Below, one piece after another: positions 34,713-46,818 of a DNA stretch of 64,000 nucleotides. Location: the NCBI GenBank assembly GCA_036023115.1, contig JAYKKT010000061.1, positions 15,087,001 through 15,151,000 of the forward strand, written 5' to 3'. How positions within the stretch are numbered: position 1 is the first letter of the stretch; each line of letters begins with the position of its first letter. The notes beneath the pieces are model-generated. The model was not told the origin of the DNA. It did not search any database and saw nothing but the letters and a program-made list of their open reading frames with translations. Source of the DNA: Brasenia schreberi. Its lineage: Eukaryota > Streptophyta > Magnoliopsida > Nymphaeales > Cabombaceae. A program made the position numbers and the translations under genes.

Positions 34713-37700
34713 TGTGGACGCACGAAAATCCCCGCCTCTCACCTTTTCAGGGCTCGGAGCGGATCCTCTCGTGCGTCTAAGGCCTTATTTATGCAAACAG
34801 GGCGTGCCAGCTAGCTTACCTAAGCTAGCGAAGATATATTTAACACTGACTTCTAATCGTGGCGACTGTGAGCAAGTGAGCTCTTGTCGTCGCAAACCTT
34901 CTTGTACTGATGCGCAAGGGTCAGTCTGTACGCTTTGCAAAAATCGAGTTTTGGGAGAGAAAGTCTACGAAGCGGTTCGAGGTGTCTAATTCGGGTCTTT
35001 TAGATGCGATAGCATTTTTTAGATCACGTGGATTTGCACGTGCCTAAGTCTTTCCTTTTATCCCTTTTCGGGCCACCTAGTTTGTGTGTTATGAACACTC
35101 CACTACGTGGGCGAATTCAAGCGGGGCTTGCTTTGATGCAATATGCGTCCTACCTCTTGGTATGGCGTAGATGCAATGCAAACTCACGCTACTCCAAAGG
35201 GAAAACCCGAATGTAAAGACAATACTGAAGGGAAATAACCGAAGGGAAATGACTTGAAATATAAATGCCGAAGGGAGATATGTATATAGAGTATGTATAT
35301 GAGCCCTTACTCGGGTCTTGCAAATAAGAGCGAAGGCTCAATGTGGGTGCGTGCTTGAATTGAAAGACTTACACACACGACATGAAATTAAACCCAAATA
35401 TAAATTGCAGTATGGCCTTAACTAAGGTCTTGGGAATAAGAGCGAAAGCTCAATGTGTGTGAGTGCTTGAATTGAAGTACTACACACACAACCTGAAATG
35501 AAACCCAAATATAACTGCAATAGGCCTTGACTAAGGTCTTGGGAGTAAGAGCGAAAGCTCAATGTGTCTGAGAGTGCTTGAATTGAAAGACTTACACACA
35601 CGACATGAAATTAAACCCAAATATAAATTGCAGTATGGCCTTAACTAAGGTCTTGGGAATAAGAGCGAAAGCTCAATGTGTGTGAGTGCTTGAATTGAAG
35701 TACTACGCACACAACATGAAATGAAACCCAAATATAACTGCAATAGGCCTTGACTAAGGTCTTGGGAGTAAGAGCGAAAGTTCAATGTGTGTGAGAGTGC
35801 TTGAATTGAAAGACTTACACACACGACATGAAATGAAACCCAAATAGTATAGGTCGGCCCTTACTTGGGTCTTTCAAATAAGAACGAAGGCTCAATGTGT
35901 GTGAGAGTGCTTGAATTGAAAGACTTACACACACGACATGAAATGAAACCCAAATAGTATAGGTCGGCCCTTACTTGGGTCTTTCAAATAAGAGCGAAGG
36001 CTCAATGTGTGTGAGTGCTTGAATTGAAAGACAACGCACCCAACTTAAGCAAAAACCCTACAAAAATGAAAGTATATGTATATACTTATGTATTAGGGGC
36101 TGATTAGGCCCGTGTGTGTTCAAAATCGTGCACAACTAAGAGAGTGCACGTGTGTGGGTGTGCCAAGCCACGTTATTCCAAGCGGGGGGAGACTAGGCTC
36201 CGTTATTACAACCCCGTATCGAATTGAATCTCAAGCAAGTATACAACTAAAGACCGAGTTAGGCACTTACTAGTAGCTGGTCCGTAGAGGCCTTGCTTGA
36301 GCGTGGGCTTGGCCTTTGCCTTGGGCTGCAAAAGGGAGCTCCACGAAGTTGAGCGACAAGGGGTGCTGGCTGGGTGCTTTGAAGGTGGCCGGCTGCAAGC
36401 AAGGGTGTCACCTTGACGGGTGGGATTAAAGGGGCTAAGGTGAGTATATAGGGTCACTAAGAGAGGATATAGTGTTAGGGAGTAAGGCCCTAAGGGGAGC
36501 CTAAGGGAAGATCTAATGGAGCACCTAGGGGAAAGGAGGTGGCTGGCCGAATGGAAGGGACAGTCAGTTGGAGTGGCCGACTAGGGGAATTTGGTGGTGG
36601 CGGGCTGCTAGGATGGCTATGGGTGGAGTATGGGAAGGAAGCTAGCTAGGTTATGGGGCTAGGTGGTAGTGGGTGTAGTGGGTGTAAGGGAGTGCTATGG
36701 GCAGGTCTTAGGAAGTCGGATAGGGTGGCTGGGTGCAGCTAGGGTGGTTAGGTAGTGGCGGGTAGTTAGGGTGACTAAGGCCTGGCCGAGTGGGAGTGGT
36801 GGCGGCAAGTGGCTGATATTAGGGTAAGGTGGTGGTATGGTGGGTGGCTGGGAGTGGAGAGGGAGTGGAGAAGGAGCTAGGTGGAGTGTGGGGTACTAAC
36901 CGGATGAAGAGGCAGTGGCGGATGGAAGGGGAGCAGCCGGGTGTGGTGGAGGAGGTGGTTCGGTTGGATGAAGAGGATGGCGACAGGTGTGATGGAGCAG
37001 GTGGAGCACGGTGGTGGCTGGTGGTGGTGCAGGTGGAAGAGCCGGCTGGGAATGGTGCAGGGGGCTGGGCTCGGTTGGGCTGGACCAAGATGAGAGAGGA
37101 TGGGAAGGGAGAGGTTCTAGATAGGAAAGCCCGCCCCCAAGGGGGGGGGGGGGGTTTATATAGGGATGGGTAGGTCGGTTAGGGCTGGGTTTGGGGTAGT
37201 GGTTAGGTGGTTTAGGTAGGGTGGTATGATGATAAGGTGGGCTGGAAAGGGTAGGGCCAGATATTTTGTTTTAATGGTTTTGGGGGATATGGTGTGCTAG
37301 GTTTAGATGGGGTGGTTTAGTGGTTTAGGGTTTAGTTAGGTGGGTTGGTTCTAGGGTGAGGTTTAGTGAGCTAGGTTAGGTGATTAGGCTAGGATTAGGC
37401 TAGGTTTAGGGAAATTAACCTAGGTTTAGGGAAGGATTAGGGAAGTGGGTTAGGTGATTAGGTTGGGATTAGGCCGGGATTAGGGAAGTGGGTTAGGTGA
37501 TTAGGCTCAGATTAGGGGTGGATTAGGGTGGAAGGCTAGGATTATGTGTTTTGGGTTAGGTTTAGGTGAAGGAGCTCCCTTTGCATGGCCCATAGACCTT
37601 AACCACATCATGTTGGTGCAGCCCTAGGTTAGGTTTTGGCTAATTACAAGCTTAAACCCACTCAATTAGGCTAACCCACATGATTAACCCCAAACTTGAC

Positions 37701-38403
37701 ACACAAGTCAAGCTTAATTACAACACACTTGATCTTATCCACCCCCACTCTCTCTCATGCCCATAATCCCACGTGAAATTCAAGTGGGCCCCACCTCCAT
37801 TTATGAGAAGGTGATGTGGGCCATGGATATGGATATTGGATTGGATTTTTGAATCCAAATCCAAATCCAAGTCCATACATGGGTTTGGATTGGGATCTGG
37901 ATATATATGGTCCAGATCCAATCCAAACTGAACTCTGACTCCTTCGAGCTGTATTCGAAACGAATGGTTTGTGGAGGGCCTGACAGCATCAGTGCTCCAT
38001 TTGTGTTGGGTCTTCGCCAACATGATTGTCCGCCTCTATTTTCGCCTTCCGGAGATGACTTCAAAGGATGTTTTGATGATAACAAGGTCTTGGACGTTCG
38101 AGATCCTGGGAGTGTGAATTTGATACAAGAGTTGCTATGCCGGGCTCGACATGTGCTCCGGTTGCGGGCTCTTCTTAGCTCTCCTTGTCCTGTCTTGATC
38201 AGGCCAAGCCGCTTCAGGGTTTCAAGACATGTTTTAAAAAGGTCTTAAAAGCCATATTGTATGTTTTCGAAATATAGAGTTCAAAACATATGTACAGGGT
38301 TGTCTGGAAGGCTCCTGGGTTTCCAGACTTAAAATATCCCTTTGGGGCTGCTTTTACAAAACCAGATGAATTTGAGAAATTCGTGGGATTTCAGGGTGTT
38401 TAC
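34713..38403 (-). repeat. 5' LTR of element B (3691 bp, middle LTR of the composite)
   Basis: Same termini and block order as 23106-26773 and nearly identical to it. Visible differences include a G/C run of 14 instead of 10 near 37141-37154, a ~20-bp extra piece near 37412-37435, and scattered single bases. Splice-like sites are at 36895-36900 (GTTAGT) and 36265-36270 (GTAAGT). Short open frames inside are artefacts. Confidence 0.9.
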
Positions 38404-38743
38404 AGATGCCCCTCTTTGGCTTTGTCCAAATAGATTTGGATAAGGGCAAAGATGACAAACACCCCTTTCAATGTCTCCCTAGATCTATCCACGAAGAACA
38501 TGGGATCGTCCCAATTTTTAGCAAAAATCTCAATTTACAAACTCTGGTAGGAGGAGATATCACGCCAAAGGGTTTGTACTATGGAATCTGGTCCTAAATG
38601 GGATCATGTTCATGCAAGTACCATGCGTGGAATGCAAATGACATGGGTGTGGTGCCAAAAGTGGCGACCTCCCAGGGACCACATGTGGTCGAACTCTAGA
38701 GACTTATAAGGCCTACTGCTCCAAGTGAGCAAAAATCCTATGC
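38404..38743 (-). repeat. Remnant of a second B internal region (PPT end)
   Basis: About 340 bp that repeats 26774-27115 with two visible base differences, so it starts with the PPT and the neighbouring inverted repeat. It stops at ATCCTATG, after which ~11 bp of unmatched filler (38744-38754) leads to an LTR fragment. Confidence 0.9.
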
Positions 38744-38754
38744 GTTGGGAAGGC

Positions 38755-38870
38755 TATGTACAGGGTTGTCTGGAAGGCTCCTGGGTTTCTAGACTCAAAA
38801 TAGCCCTTTGGGGCTGCTTTTACAAAACCAGATGAATTTGAGAAATTCGTGGGATTTCGGGGTGTTTACA
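38755..38870 (-). repeat. Truncated outer LTR of element B (116 bp)
   Basis: Matches the 5' end of the B LTR (26658-26773) with three visible differences; on the minus strand it starts TGTAAACACC. It abuts the right-hand AAGCA duplication, so it is the original outer end of the insertion. Confidence 0.9.
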
Positions 38871-40486
38871 AAGCACTCATACAAGGCTTAAGGATTTCGA
38901 AAACTCTAGGGGCATCATGCATTGAGGTCTTTGGAGATTCGCTCCTTGTTATAAACCAGGTTTTGAAAATTTGGCAAGTACGTAACGGAAAACTACTTCC
39001 ATATCATAAGTTGGCCACTCGATTGGTTGAGTCATTCCAATCGTGTAAACTCACACACGTAGGAAGAGAGGATAATGGCATTACCGATGCCCTCTCCTCC
39101 TTGGGTTCAGCCCTAAAGGTCGATCCCATTTCAGGGACCCGATCTTTAGAAATATGGCATGCGACAAACCCATCCACACACGATTTGGATATTTGCCAAA
39201 ATAACCCAGATTCTGTTGAAAAACCTTGGTTTTACGACATCAAGCATTTTCTAGAAAATGGGGGATTTGCTGAGGATGCCACATCCAAAGATAAGGCATT
39301 CATCCGTAAAATTTCGACCCGATACACCATTCTGGGTGGGGTTCTATATAAGAAAAGTTTTACCGGCATCCTACTTAGGTGTATCAATCTAGAGGAGGCT
39401 AGGATAGTGATGCATGAGTTCCACGATGGAGAATGTGGAGGTCATGTTAATGCCAACATGATGGCAATGAAAATACTTAGAGCGGGTTATTTTTGGTTCA
39501 CCCTAAAAAAGGATTGTCACGATCATGTTAGGAAGTATCATCCATGTCAAGTGCATGGGCATGCCATTCATATCCCCTCATCTGCATTGCATTCTGTGGT
39601 CAGCCCCTGGCCATTTACCATGTGGGTGTTTGATATCGTAGGCTCGATCTTTCCAAAAGCCTTGAATGGACATCGATTCATTTTAGCAACCACTGAGTAT
39701 TTCTCCAAGTAGGTGGAAGCCATCTCCCTGACCAATGTACAGGGGCAACATGTGGTGGCTTTCATTAGGAGGAATATCTTGGCTCGATTTGGGGTTCCAC
39801 GAGACCTTGTGTTTGATAATGGCACCCCATTCAAGAATGAGCGGATGGTCAAGCTGTGCAACACGTATGGCATAACTCACCACTTCTCTTTGCCCTACTA
39901 CCCTCAAGGCAACGGCCTAGCCGAAGCCACAAACAAGACTCTCATTAGTATAATTGAGAAGACTTTAGAGAAGGGTAGGACGTGGCACGAGAAGCTGGAT
40001 GAAGCCTTATGGGCTTATAGGACTTCCATTCGGACTCCCACGAATGCCACACCATTCGAATTGTTCTATGGCACAAACGTCATTCTTCCCATTCATACAC
40101 AACTGCATTCATTCCATACATCCATTGCACTCGACCTCCTCCTAGAGACACTTCAGCATGCTAGGATGGCCAAACTAGATTTGCTAGATGAGAGGCGACT
40201 CCTTGCTATGGATCATGCCCGTGCATACCCGCAAAGGATAGCCCGACACTATGGCAAACACATGAGACCTTGCCACTTTGAAGTGGGGGATCTGGTTTTG
40301 AAAATCATCCACTATCGTGGCCCACATCCTCTTGGAAAGTGGCGCCCCAAATGGGATGGACCCTATGTTGTATGTGCAACCACCACGAACAACTCGTATT
40401 GGTTGATCGATGTAAAAGGTAGGAATTTAGCAGATCCTATCAATATTCAATACCTAAAGAAGTATTATGTGTCGAATTTGGGTTAA
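38871..40486 (+). pseudogene. Element A pol, right part: second RNase H and integrase
   Basis: Resumes A's reading after AAGCA (38871-38875): LIQGLRISKTLG, VFGDSLL, ITDALSSLG (second RNase H), then integrase with DNGTPF, NGLAEATNK and the C-terminal GDLVLKI..WDGPYVV segment, ending at TAA 40486. A TAG at 39710 replaces TGG (B: KWVEAIS). In the zinc finger, KCHPC of B is KYHPC in A (TGT to TAT), so one metal-binding Cys is lost. The reading appears to begin upstream at 38849, but those codons are B LTR sequence. Confidence 0.9.
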
Positions 40487-41644
40487 ATTTCAAATTTTGA
40501 AAACTTTAGGGATACCTGCCCTCAGACTTAAAAATAAGGTGCAAAGGCAAAATCGTGTGACCGTGAGTAAGAGAATTCACACTTGTGAAAGAGTTGAGTT
40601 TTCCAAAATTGAGGTTACATTTCAAAATCCTTCTTCTTACAAAGAAAGGCCTAGTTCAATATAGCAAGATACTTGCAAGTAGTACGTGCTATTTCTAAAT
40701 AGGCTGATCTGGAATGGATCGAGTATGACCTTGGGATAAATCCTCCCCTCTTCTCTTCTCCTTCCCAAAAGGAAAACGTGGCCCAAATAAAGGGAATTTT
40801 TCCATCCAAAGTCTCTTTCCAAAAGAAAGAAACCAGAATCCAAAAGAAAAATCGATTCTCTTGTGAAAAAAAGAGGGATTAAAGAAAAAATACTCCCAAA
40901 GGGAGACCCTCTATGAAAAAAAGGGAAAAGAGGCCAAAAAGCTCAAAAAGAGCAGTTTTCCGCCTTCTATGCCTTAAACCACGAGACGATTCAGAAGGGA
41001 CCGTGGTATCTCTTTCCCATCCCTGGCTTATCCCAACCTAAAACATGGTTCATTTCGAGGAATCCTAAAGTAAAAATAGGATTTACTTACTTGAATTTCA
41101 TTTTGATTGAGAATTCGACGTTTCAAGTAAGACGTAGGAATTTGAAATGTAGCTTGTTTTCTTATAAAACCTCCGCTAGATAAGCGAGTGTCAAGACTCA
41201 AGTAAAGGCAAACATGAAGAGCTCGAGATCCTTAGGATTGAGACTCAAGACAGTTGTCCCTTTTGTAAATAGCTTTTGTAAATAGATTTTGAAAAATCAA
41301 ACATCGAACGGCATAGGATCTGCTCACTTGGAGCAGTAGGCCTTGTAAGTCTCAAGAGTTCGACCATGTATTTGATCTCTGGGAGGTCGCCACTCTTGGC
41401 ACCCCACCCATGTCATGCATTTGCATATCCACGCATAACATGATCCCATTTTAGGATCAGAAACCGTTTTTGTATATCCCTTTGGCGTAATATCTCCTCC
41501 TACCAGGGTTTTTAAAATTGAGATTTTGCTAAAGATTGGGATGATCCCATATTTTCGTGGTTAGATCTAGGGAGACATTGAAAGGGGTGTTTGTCATCTT
41601 TGCCATTATCCAAATCAATTTGGACAATGCCAAAGAGGGGCATC
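40487..41644 (+). other. Element A 3' non-coding region with PPT
   Basis: Equivalent to B 26774-27944. Near the end is the inverted repeat CATTATCCAAAT / ATTTGGACAATG (41604-41629, one mispair), then the PPT AAAGAGGGG (41632-41640), CATC and the 3' LTR. No gene. The minus-strand frame 40637-40843 is antisense. Confidence 0.75.
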
Positions 41645-44600
41645 TATAAATACCCCGAAATCCCACGAACTCCTCAAATAAACCTGGTTTTGTAAAAGCA
41701 GCCCCAAAGGGCTATTTCGAGTTTGGAAACCCAAGAGCCTTCCAGACAAACCCTGTACATATGTTTAAACTATATATATTTTAAAATATGTATAATATAG
41801 TTTTAAAACCTTTTAAAATACGTTTTGAAACCCCACAAAGTGGCTTCACTTGATGAAAGCAAAACCAGAAGAGCAAAAGAGAGCCCGAAACCAGAGCACA
41901 TGTCGAGCCCGGCACAGCAACTCTCGTGTTAGATTCATCCCAAGCCCCTGTTATCAACAAGTCATTTGAAATCATCTCCGAAGGGTGAAAACAGAAGCGG
42001 ACGACCATGTTGACGAAGACCCAATGCAAGACGGAGTACTGATGCTGTTAGGCCCCACACAAACCGTTTGTTTCGAACATACCTTGAAGGAGTCAGAATT
42101 CAGTTTGGATTGGATCTGGACCATATATATCCATATCCCAATCCAAACGTATATGTGGATTTGGATCCAAAGATCCAATCCAATATCCACATCCATGACC
42201 CACATTACCTTCTCATAAATGGAGGTGGGGCCCACTTGAAATTCACGTGGGATCTTGGGCATGAGAGAGAATGGGGAGGATTACATGTGAGGGAAATGTA
42301 TTAAGCTTGACTTGTGTGTCAAGTTTCGGGTTAATCAAGTGGGTTAGCCTAATTAGTGTGGGTTTAAGTTTCTATGAACCTACACCTAACCTAAGGTTGC
42401 ACCAACATGATGCAATGAAGTCCATGGGCTATGCAAAGGGATGCTCCTAACCCAATCCTAAGCCAAAACCCTTAATCCTAGCCATTCGCCCTAATCCCGG
42501 CCTAATCCTAGCCTAATCATCTAACCTACTTCCCTAATCCTTCCCCAATCACAACCTAATCACCGAACCCACCTCCCTAATCCTTCCCTAAACCTAGCCT
42601 AATTCCCTTAATCCTAACCTAATCCTAGCCTAAACACCTAACCCACCTCACTAAACCTCACCCTAAAACTAACCCACCTAGCTAAGCTAAACCCTAAACC
42701 ACCCCACCTAAACCCTAGCATACCATATCCCTAAAACCACTTAAACTAAATATCTGCCCCCCTAAATATCTAGCCCACCTTATCACCACACCACCACCAC
42801 CTAACCACTAAACCACCCCTTCAAAACCAGCCCAACCGACCTCTTAAAAACCTATAAAACCCCCCCTAGTGGGCGGGTTTTTCAGATTTTTCTAGCCTAT
42901 CTTGGGCCAGCCGAGGCCTTCCTCTCCTCTTGCTCTCTTCTCTCACCTGCTCCACCTTGGACCTCCGGCCAGCTCCACTCCACGCCACCACCACCTCCCG
43001 GCCAGCTCCCTTCCTTGACACCCGACTGCATCAACCTACCGCTCCCTTCCTTGATACCCGGCTACACCCACCTTCCGTCCGACTGCACCTTGCCACAACC
43101 GCCAACCTCCCCTTCCTCTCCGGTTAGTACCCCATCCTAACCTTACCCTTTTTCCCCTAGGACCTGCCCCTCCTTTCCCTTAAACCAACCCTTAGTTAAC
43201 ACCCTAGCTAGCTCCCCTTTGACATTCCTGAACACCCCTAGTTACCCCAGCCGGCCACCACCTAGCTACCTGCCACCATTCAACCATACCCGACCACACC
43301 ACCCGCTGCCCTACCTTCCCATTAGACAGCCCCTAACTAGTCCCCAGCCACCTTACCCTTTTTCCCCTACGACCTGCGCCTCCTTTCCCTTAAACCAGCC
43401 CTTAGTTAACACCCTAGCTAGCTCCCCTTTGCCATTCCTGAACACCACTAGTTACCCCAGCCGGCCACCACCTAACCTGCCACTAGTCGGCCAGCCATTA
43501 CCGACTGCACCTTGCCACACTCGTAGCATTCCATCTTCTTCCTTAGACAACCCCTAGTCACCCCTTAACTCCACCTTCCCTAAGACCTGCCCTACACCTT
43601 AGTGACACCCCCCTTAACTACCTCAGCCCAAGACGCCACAGCAGCACCCCCCTCCTATCACCCGGCTAGCGCTAAGGCGCCACATCCGCAACATCTTGCT
43701 TCACCCGCCCAGCCCTCCTTTGTCGTGCCTTTCCGAGGAGCTCCCTCTTGCAGCCCAAGGCGACGCTCAAGCCCAAGCTCAAGCAAGTCACCTCCAGACC
43801 AGCTATACGTAAGTGCCTAACTCGGTCCTTGTTTATAGACTTGCTTAAGCTTAATTAAATTTGATACGGGGTTGTAATAACGGAGCATTGTCTCGCCCCG
43901 CTTGTAATAACGTGGCTTGGCACAACCCACACACACGTGCACTTGAGCCTATCTTGCTTTTAGTCGTGCACGATTTTGAACACACACGGGCTTAATCAAC
44001 CCTTAAGATATAAACTTATTTATATGATTTAAGTTGCGTGGGGTTTTGCTTAAGTTGTGTGTGTTGTCTTTCAATTCTCGCACTCACACACATTGAGCTT
44101 TCGCTCTTATTTGCAAGACCCAAGTAAGGGCCGTGTTATTATTTCCCTTGGGTTTAATTTCATGTTGTGTGTGTTGTCTTTCAATTCTCGCACTCACACA
44201 CATTGAGCTTTCGCTCTTACTCCCAAGACCTTAGTCAAGGCCTATTGCAATTTATATTTGGGTTTAATTTCATGTCGTGTGCGTAGTACTTCAATTCTCG
44301 CACTCACACACATTGAGCTTTCGCTCTTACTCCCAAGACCTTAGTTAAGGCCATATTGCAATTTATATTTGGGTTTCATTTATGTCGTGTGAGTTGTCTT
44401 TCAATATACACACAACACCCACGCAACACGTTGGCGACTTTCGGGCCCATATATATTATAAGTATTTCCCTTTCGGCTATATCTTTTAGATTTGGGTTTT
44501 AAGGTTCAGCAGTGTGCGTAGTCTTTACATATATACACGGCACACACTTGCACTATTGAGCCTTTCCGCTCTTAAGATATAACCATATTTCCCTTTCGCA

Positions 44601-45160
44601 ATTTTCCTTTTGCAATTTACATTTCAAGTCATTTCCCTTCCACATTGTCTTTCCATTTCGAGTTTTTCCTTTGAAGTTGTGTGAGTTTGCATTGCATACA
44701 CACCATACCACGAGTTAGGACGCATATTGCATCAAAGCAAACCCCATACTCCCGCTCAAAGTCGCCCCACTTAGGTCATGTTTTCATAAGACACACCTAG
44801 TTAGCCCGAAAAGGGATAAAAAGAAAGACATAGGCACGTGCAAATCTACGTGAAATAAAATCTGAAAATCATACAAAAACAACCCGAATCGAACACCTCA
44901 AACATTTTCATAGGTTCTCATATTTTAAAAACTCGATTTTTAAAGCGTACAAACTGACCCTTGCGCATCAGTGCAAGAAGGTTTGCGACGAAAAGAGTTT
45001 GCTTGCTCATAGTCACCACGTTAGAAGTCAGATTTCAAAGTATTTCTTTGCTAGCTTAAATAAGCTAGTTGGCACACCCTTTTGCTTAAATAGGACTTAG
45101 ACACACGAAAAGGTTCGCTTCAGGCCTAAGAACCAGAAGCGGGAACTTTCTGCATCTACA
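41645..45160 (+). repeat. 3' LTR of element A (3516 bp)
   Basis: Starts TATAAATACC where the 5' LTR has TGTAAATACC (terminal G to A), and ends CATCTACA. It is longer than the 5' LTR because of an extra stretch near 42972-43008 and a ~150-bp duplication near 43345-43500. GTAAGT is at 43809-43814 and the stem-loop at 44956-44983. The Pro/Ser/Thr-rich open frames 42930-43127, 43219-43557 and 43602-43820 come from the C-rich tract and are not genes. Confidence 0.9.
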
Positions 45161-45165
45161 ATACT

Positions 45166-46707
45166 GTTATATTTACTTATTAAAAAGTAACGATGAAGCC
45201 TTAGAAAATTTTTAAATCTATAGAGATGAAGTTCAAACCCAAACTAGCAAGGTACTTAAATGATTAAGGTCTAATATAAGAAAATATCAAAGGATTTTGA
45301 AAGTGACTTTGTTACTTTAAATGTCAAGGATGATCCTGTTACCTTTCATGAAGCTATAACCTAATTTGAGGTTAAGTTTTAAAAGGAAGCTATTAAATAT
45401 AAAATCTAGTTAATTCTTTTCAATGATACTTAAGAATTGATGGATTTACCTCTTAGTTGTTTTATTGTAGTTTGTAAATTGATTTTTAAGAAAAAACTGA
45501 ATGCAAACGAAACAATTAATAAGTAGAAAATTAGATTAGTTGATATGGAGTATGCACAAAAGGAAGGAATAAATTATTTTGATACATATTTCCTAGTTTT
45601 CCTGATGACCACGAGTTGAGTTCTTGTAGCATTGACATCCATATATGATCTCACAATCTCTCATAGGAATGTTAGGACTACTTTCCTACTTGATGACCTA
45701 TATGAGGAAATTTATATAGATAAGTCGGAGGCATTTGTGGCTTGTGGGAATGAGTCTAAGATGTGTAAGTTTGTTAAATCATTATATGGTTTGAAACAAT
45801 CACTTCAATAATTATATAAAAAGTGTGATTGTGTAAAATCATTTTTGACTTTATTTTTAATGATTTTGATAAGTGTGTCTATTGCAAGTCGGTTAATAAC
45901 ACATTCATCATTTTGTGTCTATACGTAGATATATTATTGTTTGGTTCCAAAATGAGAATAGTAAATAAGACCCAATCATTCTTGTGTAGTAAGTTTGAGA
46001 TGAAAGATATAGGTATAAAGGATGTGGTTTTAGCGCTTAGAATAATAAGGTCTATTAATGGTATAATAATCTCTAAGTCTTACTATTTTGAGAAAGTTTT
46101 AAAAAGATTTAAATATATAAACTATAAATGTGTTAAGACTTTATATGATACATTTAAAGCTTTATTTAAGAATGATAATCTTATTTTTGTGTCTTAATTA
46201 TGATATTATTAGATTATTGATAGTTTGATTTATCTAACCAACTGTACATGATTGAATATTGATTTTATTATGTATAAGTTGAGTAGATATAACAATTGTC
46301 CAAATATAACTTATTGAAATGTTTTAGGCAGAGTATTTTGGTATGTGAAGGGAACTATTTTTCTTTGACTGCATTGTAGCAAGCATCTTTTTATTTTAAA
46401 AGAATTTAATGATACTTGCTGTAATAGGAAAATTAAGTTGTTCCTTAAAGTCAATCATGATACATGAAATGGATGCATGATAATTAATGCATCAACCCTA
46501 AAGATCATGCCATAGTCTTCATTATGTTGTCACCAATATACATGTTTACACCCAAGGTTTAGGTTAAGACATATGTTTATCTAGTTCATATAAGTGTAAT
46601 AGTGGATAACTTAGGTAACAGTTTAAACCGAAAGCTACTATTGTTGAAAGCATAATATAATGACCGGTTTGGTAGGACACTTTATACTTCAAGACTTTGT
46701 GGGATAT
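45166..46707 (+). pseudogene. Copia C pol, right part: integrase end, RT, 3' region
   Basis: Resumes the copia reading after A's ATACT duplication. Broken RT text follows ([10 protein letters not shown] near 45560; LYGLKQS near 45785), then an open stretch 45829-46197 with CLYVDILLFGSKM (degenerate YVDD box), FEMKDIG and SKSYYFEKVLKRF. The part after 46400 is the 3' non-coding region shared with copia D and ends just before the LTR. Confidence 0.8.
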
Positions 46708-46818
46708 TGTTAGAATTAATGCAACTTAATTGTTGGATTAATTAAACTCATGAATAATTGCATTTACTTCTTGATAAGTAATCCTATGTGTTCATGTGAT
46801 GCATCTTTGATATATATC

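Larger units (their letters stand above)
23106..38870 (-). mobile_element. Element B: Tat-type LTR retrotransposon, three-LTR composite
   Basis: Minus-strand insertion flanked by AAGCA. In plus coordinates: LTR 23106-26773, internal region 26774-34712, LTR 34713-38403, a remnant of a second internal region 38404-38743, ~11 bp of filler, and an LTR end fragment 38755-38870. The outer duplication brackets the whole set. The two long LTRs look almost identical, so B is the youngest insertion here. Its gag and pol are closely similar to A's, so a family member has inserted into its own kind in the opposite orientation. Confidence 0.9.
14656..45160 (+). mobile_element. Element A: Ty3/gypsy Tat-type LTR retrotransposon with B nested inside
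   Basis: Order: 5' LTR 14656-17952, PBS, gag, protease, RT, RNase H, second RNase H, integrase, non-coding region, PPT, 3' LTR 41645-45160. A 5-bp duplication (ATACT) flanks it and it lies within copia C. The second RNase H and DD35E integrase order is typical of the plant Tat lineage. Without the nested B composite (23106-38870 and one AAGCA copy) it would be about 14.7 kb. All genes are inactivated. The two LTRs differ by scattered substitutions and by indels (3297 against 3516 bp), so A is older than B. Confidence 0.9.

Noticed and set aside
38849..38875. Start codon of the right-hand pol frame of A
   Set aside because: The codons lie in the B LTR fragment and the target duplication; the frame belongs to interrupted A pol.
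43219..43557. Pro/Ser-rich open frames (also 48072-48311, 25237-25608)
   Set aside because: Produced by the C-rich LTR tract; composition, not coding.
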